A stretch of DNA of 64,000 nucleotides from an uncultured Verrucomicrobiota bacterium. Its GTDB lineage: Bacteria > Verrucomicrobiota > Verrucomicrobiia > Opitutales > Opitutaceae. The notes below the pieces were generated by a model. The model was not told the DNA's origin, searched no databases, and saw only the letters and a list, made by a program, of their open reading frames with translations. A program made the translations under genes and the position numbers. Location of the stretch: the NCBI GenBank assembly GCA_903906135.1, contig CAIVJE010000123.1, positions 33,656 through 97,655 on the forward strand, written 5' to 3'. Of this stretch, positions 41,543 to 50,400 are shown piece after piece. The first letter of the stretch is position 1. Each line of letters begins with the position of its first letter.

Positions 41543-43558
41543 TTATAATTTTTTCCGTAATTCTTTCAAAGCACTCTGTGCCGATTGATTAGCCGGGTCG
41601 CAACGCAAAGCAGCTTCGTAATATATCATGGCCTCCTGGAGCCGACCCTCCTGCCAGGCAATATAACCAAGATTGCCCTGCGCCGTTCCATTATTGGGTT
41701 CGAGCCTCAGGACCTCGCGATAATGCCAAGTGGCGGAAGCCCTTTGCCCCGTTTTCAGTAATGCATAAGCTAAATTGCTATGCGCCTCGACGAGATCGGG
41801 TTTATGGCGCAGCGCCTGCTCAAAATGAGCAATCGCTTCAACTGTCTGGCCATTCTGTAATAGCCCGCCCGCTAAATTATTGTGCGCCTCTGCATAATTT
41901 GGCCGGATGCGCAGCGCGGCCGAAAAATGCGGCATGGCTTCGGCCAACCGGCCCGCTTGCGCCAAAGCCTCACCGAGATCGTTATGCGCTTCCGCGTATT
42001 CTGGCCGCAGACGGAGTGCCTCATAATAGTGATCAAGTGCTTCAGCTAACCGATTAGCATGGGCCAAAGCATACCCCAGATTGAGCTGCGCCTCAGGTGA
42101 GGCCGGTTGTGATTTTACGGCCTGCTCATAATGACGCAGCGCTTCGGCTGGTTGGCCCGCTAAAGCGAGTGCGTTGCCCAAATTAAGATGCGCCTCGGTA
42201 TCATTGGGTGCTAACCGCAGCGTCTCCTCTAATTGGGCCCGCGCCTCCTCTTTTCGACCAACGGCGGTGAGTTCGATCGACAAATTATAATGGGCTCGCG
42301 CGTTACTAGGATTTTTCGCCACCGTATCCTCCCAGAGCGATACGGCGCTCTGATAATCTGCATTCCGCCGTAAAGTCAGTCCGCCGAAAATCACCGCGAT
42401 CAGTAGCCCGAGCCAAAAGCTACGGCGCCCAAACTGCTCATATAATCCGAGCACAAATATAACCACAGGGGCAGCGAGCGGTAAATACATGCGATGCTCA
42501 GCCATGGTTTGGGTCGCCACTGGCACGATGCTAGAACTGGGCGCGAGAATAGCAAAAAACCAAAATCCTGCTAAGCCCCAGACCGATCGCCGCTTGATGG
42601 CGATCACGGTCCCTAAGCCCAAGCCCAACAGCAGCAACGCCTGTGACCAGACCGATCCCATATTTTCAACGACGGCCGTACCATAATCAAAAACAAGTGT
42701 TTGCGGCCACCCGACGAGAAAGAGGTAATGAACCACGGCGTTGCATTGGGTCAGAGCATACTGCCACACGGATATCTCCGTTGTGAAACCCGCTGAACCG
42801 CCGCGGCCTTCCGTGCCGGCGATCAACCAAATCAAGGGTAACCACGTAGCGGCCAGCGATCCATAGAGCCATCGCCGTTTACGCCAAAGCTCCTCCCAGG
42901 TACGGGCCACGAGTGTCCAATCGTAGAGCAAGACCATCAACGGCGCCGATACCATCACCTCCTTACTCGCCATGCCCGCTAAACAGATAATCACGGTCAA
43001 AAAATACCACCCCTTCGACTGAGTGGCAGCAGCTCCGCGGACAAATGCATAGAGAGTGAATAAATAGCAGAACCCCGACTGTGACTCTGCCCTTTGTACA
43101 ATATAAGTAACCGACTCTGTTTGCAGAGGATGGAGCAACCAAATCGCCGCCACCAAAGCAGCGAGCGGCGTGGCGGCAACCTGCCAGTTCATTGCTAATC
43201 TAGGCTGGAGTAATGTTCGCCGCACCAGCCCGAAAAGGGCCAGGCCAGCCAATAAATGAATCGTTAGATTCGTAACATGATAACTCCAGACGCGTTCACC
43301 GCTCCAAGCATAGTTTAGCGCCAATGATAAATTCAGGAGAGGTCGCCCACTGGTGGTAACATTAGGTGGCGGTAACCAGGCCGTGCGCAAAGCATGGAGT
43401 GTCGTATTCTCTAAAATCGTGGGTAAATCATCGAAGAGAAAGGGAACTTGAAAGCTCGGCCAATAAGCGATCAATACGGCCCCCGCGAGTAGAGTTGCCC
43501 CCAGCGCGACTGGCCAATTCATCCCTGAAAAATCATCCCTCTTGCGCGGCGCTATCAT
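41543..43558 (-). CDS. TMTC-like multi-TM protein with C-terminal TPR repeats (paralog 2)
   Basis: PFLFDDLPTIL, SKEVMVSAPLMVLLYDWT, TPR array to the C-terminus. Confidence 0.85.
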   Translation of the reverse strand: MIAPRKRDDFSGMNWPVALGATLLAGAVLIAYWPSFQVPFLFDDLPTILENTTLHALRTAWLPPPNVTTSGRPLLNLSLALNYAWSGERVWSYHVTNLTIHLLAGLALFGLVRRTLLQPRLAMNWQVAATPLAALVAAIWLLHPLQTESVTYIVQRAESQSGFCYLFTLYAFVRGAAATQSKGWYFLTVIICLAGMASKEVMVSAPLMVLLYDWTLVARTWEELWRKRRWLYGSLAATWLPLIWLIAGTEGRGGSAGFTTEISVWQYALTQCNAVVHYLFLVGWPQTLVFDYGTAVVENMGSVWSQALLLLGLGLGTVIAIKRRSVWGLAGFWFFAILAPSSSIVPVATQTMAEHRMYLPLAAPVVIFVLGLYEQFGRRSFWLGLLIAVIFGGLTLRRNADYQSAVSLWEDTVAKNPSNARAHYNLSIELTAVGRKEEARAQLEETLRLAPNDTEAHLNLGNALALAGQPAEALRHYEQAVKSQPASPEAQLNLGYALAHANRLAEALDHYYEALRLRPEYAEAHNDLGEALAQAGRLAEAMPHFSAALRIRPNYAEAHNNLAGGLLQNGQTVEAIAHFEQALRHKPDLVEAHSNLAYALLKTGQRASATWHYREVLRLEPNNGTAQGNLGYIAWQEGRLQEAMIYYEAALRCDPANQSAQSALKELRKKL

Positions 43559-45570
43559 CGTTTAGCTTTGGCCTCCATTTTAAGCAAATCCGCCTTCATT
43601 TCAGAGAGATAATGCACGGCTGGTAAAAAATCTGGACGCAATTTAACGGCCTCAGCCGCATGCTCCACGGCCTCGCGCAAGCGGCCCAGCGACGCCAAGG
43701 CTAGCGCTAGGTGCAGCTGGATTTCAGGCGAAGTTGGCGCCAAGCGCAGCGCAGCCTCATACGCGGTCACCGCCTCCGCCGGCCGCCCGGTTTGCATTAA
43801 AGCGATGGCCAGATTGCTATGATATTCGACCGCCTCGGCACTCTGTCTGCGAGCCGCCTGATAATGAATAACCGCCTCGGCGGGCTGACCGAGTCGGAGC
43901 AGGAGGTTCGCGAGGTTAAAATGAGCTCCGGCAAAATCAGCCCGCGCCTGCAAGGCACTCTCAAAATGAAGCTGAGCGGCGGCGATCTGGCCCGTTTGCA
44001 CCAGCGCGATTCCTAGATCATTGTGCGCGACCGCATAATCGGGCACCAATTGCAGCGCGGCCTCAAACTGCGTAATCGCCTCCACTGGACGAGCGAGCTT
44101 CATTTTGGTCAGACCTAGATTGTAGTGTGCTTCTGCATAAGCCGGCTTGAGCCGTAGCGCGGTGGTAAAATGCTGCTCCGCTTCAGAAAATCGTCCGACC
44201 CGATACAAGCTTTGCCCAAAATTGAGATGCGCCCGCTGATTGTTGGGCGCCCCCACTACCGTGTCAGCCCACAGGGATAATTCACTTTGGTAAATTTGCT
44301 GCCGAAAGTAAGTGGCGCCACCGAGGATCAAGGCCAATAAACCGACTAAAATAATAGAATGGCGGCCCGCTATGTTATACAAGCAAGCGACCGCTAAAAT
44401 AATTACCGCCAAGAGCGGTAGATACATGCGATGCTCTGCGATGGTCTGTGTGGTCAGCGGGATGAAACTCGAGCTCGGCGCCAAGATCACAAAAAACCAG
44501 GCACCCACAAAACCTAAAACTGGGCGCCGCCACAGCGCGCGCAAGGTGCCGAACAGCAAGGTGAGGACCACCAAACCCTGCCACCATACTTCGCGCCAGC
44601 TGCGCACAATATCCGTGCCATAATCCAAAACTAACGGATGCGGCCACAGCGATAAACGCAGATAAATGACCAACGCCCGGCATTGCGTCAGTAAATACTC
44701 CCACCCACTCACCCCGAGCCCGAAACCAACGGCCCCAGCCCGTTGATTATTCCCCAGCATCAGCCAAGCTAGCAGTAGCCACGTGGCGGCCAGCAAAAGA
44801 TAAAATCGGCTGCGCTGCCGCACCGCCGCCATAAAACTACCGGCCACAAAGGTGCGATCATAGAGCAAAACCATGAAGGGAGCCGTCGCCATAATCTCCT
44901 TACTGGCCATGCCCAACAGGCAACTCGCCACGGCAATTCCCGCCCAGACAATAGCCGCCCCCTGTTCACGGCCGCCGGCACTCTCGGCCGAAGTGGCTGA
45001 ACGAATAAATCCATAAAGCGCCAGCAGGTAAAATAATCCTCCCATGATTTCATTGCGCTGCACCACGCAGACCACCGACTCGGTCAGCAACGGGTGCACC
45101 GCCCAGCAGAGGGCGATACTCCCAGCGAGACTCTCTGCGTGGTCTCGATATTTTATCGGTACCATCGGCCGACAGAGGGTTCGCCGCAAGACACCCCAGA
45201 GCGTCAAACTCGTCAGCCCATGCAGCAGCAGATTCATGATATGGTACCCCGGCACCGCTAGCCCACCCCACGCATAATTAATTGCTAACGATAAGTTAAC
45301 CAGCGGCCGACCCGTCACCCCGGCGCCATCGGCGGGCGGCTGCAAAACTGGGCCGAGGGGCCACAATTGTCTTATCGTTGAGTTATAGAGTACGGCCGGT
45401 TGGTCATCGAACTGGAATGGCACCCATAGACTGGTCCAATAAACAACCATGACCGAAAAAATGAGTAACCAGCCGGCCCCAACAGCGCGCCACCCGACCA
45501 TACGAGTGGTCGCAGGATTCGCACGAGACGGCCCTGAAGGTACTAAATTGGTCGGCATGTCAGCACTCAC
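43555..45570 (-). CDS. TMTC-like multi-TM protein with C-terminal TPR repeats (paralog 3)
   Basis: PFQFDDQPAVL, SKEIMATAPFMVLLYD, TPR array; ATGA-type overlap with paralog 2. Confidence 0.85.
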   Translation of the reverse strand: MSADMPTNLVPSGPSRANPATTRMVGWRAVGAGWLLIFSVMVVYWTSLWVPFQFDDQPAVLYNSTIRQLWPLGPVLQPPADGAGVTGRPLVNLSLAINYAWGGLAVPGYHIMNLLLHGLTSLTLWGVLRRTLCRPMVPIKYRDHAESLAGSIALCWAVHPLLTESVVCVVQRNEIMGGLFYLLALYGFIRSATSAESAGGREQGAAIVWAGIAVASCLLGMASKEIMATAPFMVLLYDRTFVAGSFMAAVRQRSRFYLLLAATWLLLAWLMLGNNQRAGAVGFGLGVSGWEYLLTQCRALVIYLRLSLWPHPLVLDYGTDIVRSWREVWWQGLVVLTLLFGTLRALWRRPVLGFVGAWFFVILAPSSSFIPLTTQTIAEHRMYLPLLAVIILAVACLYNIAGRHSIILVGLLALILGGATYFRQQIYQSELSLWADTVVGAPNNQRAHLNFGQSLYRVGRFSEAEQHFTTALRLKPAYAEAHYNLGLTKMKLARPVEAITQFEAALQLVPDYAVAHNDLGIALVQTGQIAAAQLHFESALQARADFAGAHFNLANLLLRLGQPAEAVIHYQAARRQSAEAVEYHSNLAIALMQTGRPAEAVTAYEAALRLAPTSPEIQLHLALALASLGRLREAVEHAAEAVKLRPDFLPAVHYLSEMKADLLKMEAKAKR
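44405..45380. repeat. Direct repeat copy B (within TMTC-like paralog 3)
   Basis: Partner of 40370-41345. Confidence 0.85.
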
Positions 45571-46182
45571 GAGGACACACGGTACTTGGTTACTTTCAAG
45601 CCTGAGCCCAAGGCGGAATTTATCAAAAACCAGCGATCCTCGAGGTCATCAGCCAAGGAACCCAAGGCAGTAAACCCGACCAGCTCATTTGCTCTCGCGA
45701 TTACGGTGTTTACTCAGTCGAGACGCAGTCGCCAAGCGCACCCTCTCGCCCCACAAAACACTTTGGCCAAAACCAAATCACAAAATGGGGTATCTTGCCT
45801 ATAATATGCCTAAGGGCTGTTTCCGTCTGCGAAAAATCATTCCGTGCCGCCCTGCTTCTCTCGAAAAAAAGGCCCCTAACTCAGGTGAGCTCAGCGTCGG
45901 CATGAACCCCTGATATTTCACGGAGAAAAATACCTTGCGTCCGATTTTTTTGAAAAAAATAAATCCCGCGCGACACAAAATTTTTCACGTCAAGAAAATA
46001 TTTCCGGACATTCTCTCGCCTGCTTTCTGATCGTTTTTCATAGGAGAAAAGAGATTTCTGGTTTTTTTAAAAAAAAAATTACGGCGAAGAGGACGGTGTT
46101 TTTCATGTCCACACAAAAAATAGCCTTATTTTTACTTTTCTACATCAATATTTATTGACGAGGTTTCGCGCGATTCCCATTA

Positions 46183-46288
46183 GTTGTGGTCAAGGTTCCG
46201 GGCATCCACATCCTGTGGTGGTCTACAACGTGTTAGGAGATTTTGGCGACGTCAGGTCGTCAGAAGCTTTTTACCGTCTCTAGACCAC
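46183..46288 (+). ncRNA. Candidate structured 5' leader of nrdB-nrdA
   Basis: GTGGTCTA (46218-46225) pairs with TAGACCAC (46281-46288) enclosing hairpin TGGCGAC-GTCAG-GTCGTCA (46244-46262); alternative CCACA-TCC-TGTGG (46206-46218) and GTTGT/ACAAC (46183-46187/46225-46229). Confidence 0.4.
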
Positions 46289-46338
46289 GGGGCACACACC
46301 GTTTTTCTCCAAAGTTTCTCTCTCAGCTGCGCACCGCT

Positions 46339-47424
46339 ATGCAAAAATCATTCTCCGTCGGCAATAAGACGTTCGTGCTCGATCAGGACAAAGCGGAAGC
46401 CGCGTTCGCCGCGAAGAAAGTCATCAACGGTCGCCAGGTGCCTTATTTCAACATTCTCCCGCTCAAATACCAGTGGGCCTACGACCTCTACAAAACGATG
46501 AAGGCCAACCACTGGGAGCCAGAGGATGTCCCGATGGGCAAGGATATCGAGCAGTGGCGCGACGAGAAAACCGTCAGCGACATCGAACGCTGGATCATCC
46601 GCATGGGCATTGGCTATTTCTCCGCCGCCGAGGGCATTGTCGGTGACAACATCCAGCACGTCGTCCGCGAACTCGTGACCGCCCCTGAGTTGAAACTCGT
46701 TCTCGGCCGTCACGCCCACGAGGAAAACATTCACGCCGACTCGCTCCTCTACATGATCTCTTCCCTCGGCATCAACCCGCATGAGTGCGAGGCCATGTTT
46801 GAGGATATCAAGTCGATCGAAAAGAAGAATGAATTCGTCAACAAGGTCTCCCGCGATCTCCGGCGCGACCTCGATTTGACGAAGCCTGAAAACAAAAAAC
46901 TGCTGGCAAAAAATATCTTCACCTTTGGCCAGTGCATGGAAGGCACCCAATTCTACGGCCTCTTCGGCATGGTGCTCGCGCTTTACCGCCAGAATAAATT
47001 CCCCGGCATCGGCCAGATGTTCCGCTACACACTCCGCGATGAGTCCAATCACATCGAGCTGTTCCGGAATCTCTTCATGGATCTCATCGAAGAGAACCGC
47101 GAGATTTGGACCGCTGAGTTCAAAGAAGAGCTGCGCCAGACGATGGCGGAAGGCATTCTCCTCGAGAAAGATTTTATCCGCGACTGCCTGCCGGTGAACG
47201 CCGTCGGCCTGTCCATCGAAGAATTCCTGACGTACATCGACTACATTGCCGACCGTCGCCTGGAAGGCTGCGGCCTCGCTCCGCTCAGTCCGGGCGTTAA
47301 AAATCCCCTGCCTTGGCTCGCTGAAATGATGGACATCAAGAAGGAACAAAATTTCTTCGAAGGTCGCGTCACCGAATATCAAAAATCCTCAGCTCTGCAC
47401 GGCTCGAGCGACGACGAACTCTGA
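46339..47424 (+). CDS. nrdB: ribonucleoside-diphosphate reductase beta subunit (class I; Tyr-less, class Ic-like)
   Basis: FSAAEGIVGDN, HEENIHADSLLY, CMEGTQFYGLF, RDESNHIELF metal-ligand motifs; start MQKSFSVGNKTF. Confidence 0.93.
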   Translation: MQKSFSVGNKTFVLDQDKAEAAFAAKKVINGRQVPYFNILPLKYQWAYDLYKTMKANHWEPEDVPMGKDIEQWRDEKTVSDIERWIIRMGIGYFSAAEGIVGDNIQHVVRELVTAPELKLVLGRHAHEENIHADSLLYMISSLGINPHECEAMFEDIKSIEKKNEFVNKVSRDLRRDLDLTKPENKKLLAKNIFTFGQCMEGTQFYGLFGMVLALYRQNKFPGIGQMFRYTLRDESNHIELFRNLFMDLIEENREIWTAEFKEELRQTMAEGILLEKDFIRDCLPVNAVGLSIEEFLTYIDYIADRRLEGCGLAPLSPGVKNPLPWLAEMMDIKKEQNFFEGRVTEYQKSSALHGSSDDEL

Positions 47425-47470
47425 GTTATTGCCCCCATTTTTTGGTTAATCTTCTCGTATTTATTTTCTC

Positions 47471-50400
47471 ATGCATACCCCTTCTATAGCGCAAGATCTT
47501 GCCCTTAAAAAACTTACGGTTGCCCCCAAAGATCAGAAGCCCAATTATAACTGGCGCGACATTCTACGCGATGAGTTGGTCCCAGTTCCTGAAGTTCAAG
47601 TACTGTGCCCCCACGGCGAAGAGCGCTTCGACCTGAGCGAGGTCGCCGATACCGTTGGTCGTTCCTTGGCCAATTTGCTCCAAGCCAAGGGCGAACAAGA
47701 TATTTTTAACGAGAAAAACCAACGCTTCGTCGCCGATGTCACGCGCGAAGTTGCCTCACATCTCACCAAGAAAGCCCTCGAGCGCGGCCCGATCCGCGTC
47801 TCCCTTCACGATCTTTACGTGCTCATCGAAAAAACCCTAGTCGACAATAACGCCCACGACGTCGCCAAGAGCCTCCTGCTTAAGCGCGCTTCCAAGCTCA
47901 ATATTTCCCGCGAAACGCATGGTGTCTCCGTCCGCCTCATCCGCCGCAACCATCAAGTGGTGCCGTGGAACGAAGGCAAAATCGAGATCGCCATCCGTAA
48001 AGCCTTTCTCTCTTTGCAAAAGGATCCCTCGCCCGCGACCGCCATTACCCGCGCGATCACGGAGCGTGCCCTCCAGGTCAAACAAGCCTTTCTCCATATC
48101 GAAGAAGTTCAGGACATGGTCCAAGAAGAGCTGATGAAGTCTGGCCATTACAAAGTCGCGGAAGACTACATTCTCTATCGGGCGGCGCGCGCGACCAACC
48201 GTCTCGCTGAGCCCGTGGCCGAGACTTCCCCCGAGACCCCTCCGGCTCAGCAAAATTCTATGGTCGTGGTCGCTCGCGCTGACGGCACCACGTTCTTGTG
48301 GGATGGCCTCGACCTCAAAAAGCGTATCGAGTTTGCCTCCATCGGTCTCGAGCTCTGCCTCACCTCGGATCAAATCGAAGCGGAATTGCGGCGCGCGCTG
48401 TTCGACAACATCGCGCTCGGCGATCTCAACAACACGATCATTCTTAACGCTAAGACGCTCATTGAGAAAGATGCTGATTTCGCCAAATTTGCCGGCCGGA
48501 TCCAACTCAGCTATATCTACGAAGAAGTGCTCGGCTGGGATATCGTCCGCGACGGCATCGGCGCCCTTAAGAAATTCCACCAACAAGCCTTCGCCGCCTA
48601 CATCGACCGCGGGATCGCTATCAAGCGCCTTACGCCCCGCCTCAAGGAATACGATTTAAGCAAAATCTCTGCCGCCCTCGATCCAACGGCTGACCTCGAA
48701 CTCGATTTTCTCGGCGTCCAGACCATCTACGATCGTTACCTCATCATCGACAAGACCGGCAAGCGCTCCAAGCGCCTCGAGACCCCCCAATTTTTCTGGA
48801 TGCGCGTCTCGATGGGCCTGTTCCTTGAAGAAAAGAAGCGCACCCGCGAAGATTGGGCCATTCGCCTCTACGAACTCTACAAGTCCCGCCGCTTCTGCAG
48901 CAGCACCCCGACGCTGTTCAACTCCGGCACGCTCCACTCCCAGCTCTCGAGCTGCTACCTCTACTACGTCGATGACTCGCTGGAGTCTATCATGTACCGA
49001 GGGATCGCGGAAAACGCCCAACTCTCTAAATGGGCGGGCGGCCTCGGCGGTTCTTGGACCTCCGTCCGCGGCACCGGCGCGCATATCGCGGGCACCAACG
49101 GCGAATCCCAAGGCGTCATTCCTTTCCTCAAGCTGCACAACGATCAGCTCGTCGCGGTCAATCAAGGCGGCAAGCGCAAGGGCTCCGGCTGCGCCTACCT
49201 CGAATCCTGGCACAACGATATCTTCGAATTTCTCGAGCTTCGGCGCAACACGGGTGACGACCGCCGCCGCACCCATGACATGAACACGGCGAATTGGATT
49301 CCCGACTTGTTCATGAAACGCATGGAAGCCCGCGGCACTTGGACCCTCTTTCGCTCGAACGAGACCCCTGACCTGCACCATCTCTACGGCCGTAAATTTG
49401 AAGAAGCCTATCTGCGCTACGAAAAACTCGGCGAGGAAGGTAAAATCCAGGCCCACAAAATCGAAGCCCTCGAGCTCTGGAAGAAAATGCTGTCGATGCT
49501 CTTTGAGACCGGCCACCCCTGGATCACCTTCAAGGATCCTTGCAACGTGCGCTCTCCTCAAGATCACTGCGGCGTCATTCACTCGAGCAATCTCTGCACC
49601 GAGATCACGCTCAACACCTCGAACGACGAGACCGCCGTCTGTAATCTTGGCTCAGTCATCCTCGACTCACACCTGAAGGCCGATGGCTCGCTCGATCACG
49701 AAAAGCTGCGCGACACCATTCGCGTCGCCGTCCGCGCACTCGATAACGTCATTGATATCAATTTTTATCCAACCGCTGCGGCCAAGACTTCCAACCAACG
49801 CCACCGCCCGATCGGCCTTGGGGTAATGGGTCTCGCCAATTCTCTTTACATGAAGGGTGTGCCCTTCGCCTCTGAAGCCGCCGTTGAATTCAACGATGAA
49901 TTCATGGAGGCAATCTCGCACTATGCCTACGAGGCCTCGGCGGATCTCGCGGCGGAGCGCGGCGCCTACTCGACCTACAAGGGCTCGAAGTGGGAGCGTG
50001 GTCTCTTGCCCCAAGACACCATTGATCTGCTCGAGCAAGAGCGCGGCGTCCCCATTCAAGTGCCCCGCGGTGGCAAGATGGACTGGAGTGCCCTCCGCAC
50101 CAAGATCGCCGCGCAAGGCATGCGCAACTCTAACGTCCTCGCCATCGCCCCCACCGCGACGATCTCGAACATCACCAACACGTCGCCTTGCATCGAGCCC
50201 ACGTACAAAAATCTCTACGTTAAATCCAACCTCTCGGGGGAATTCGTGGTCCTCAACCCATTCCTCGTGCGCGACCTCAAGAGCCGCGGCCTCTGGAACC
50301 AAGAGATGAGCGATGCGCTGAAATATTTCGACGGCGAACTCAAAGATATCGAGGCGATCCCCGCCGACCTAAAAGAAAAATATCTCACCGCTTTCGGCGT

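Noticed and set aside
46060-46080. T7A10 homopolymer tract as a phase-variation switch
   Set aside because: Not inside a coding region and not clearly positioned between promoter elements; more likely just AT-rich upstream DNA.
45900-46180. NrdR boxes or cobalamin riboswitch upstream of nrdB
   Set aside because: ACACAAAATTTTTCACG (around 45974) only loosely resembles a NrdR box and has no properly spaced partner; no B12-box-like element was seen.
46348-47382. 344-aa ORF antisense to nrdB
   Set aside because: Lies wholly inside nrdB; composition typical of reverse-frame translation.
48656-49582. 308-aa ORF antisense to nrdA
   Set aside because: Fully within the conserved nrdA catalytic core; no domain or RBS evidence.
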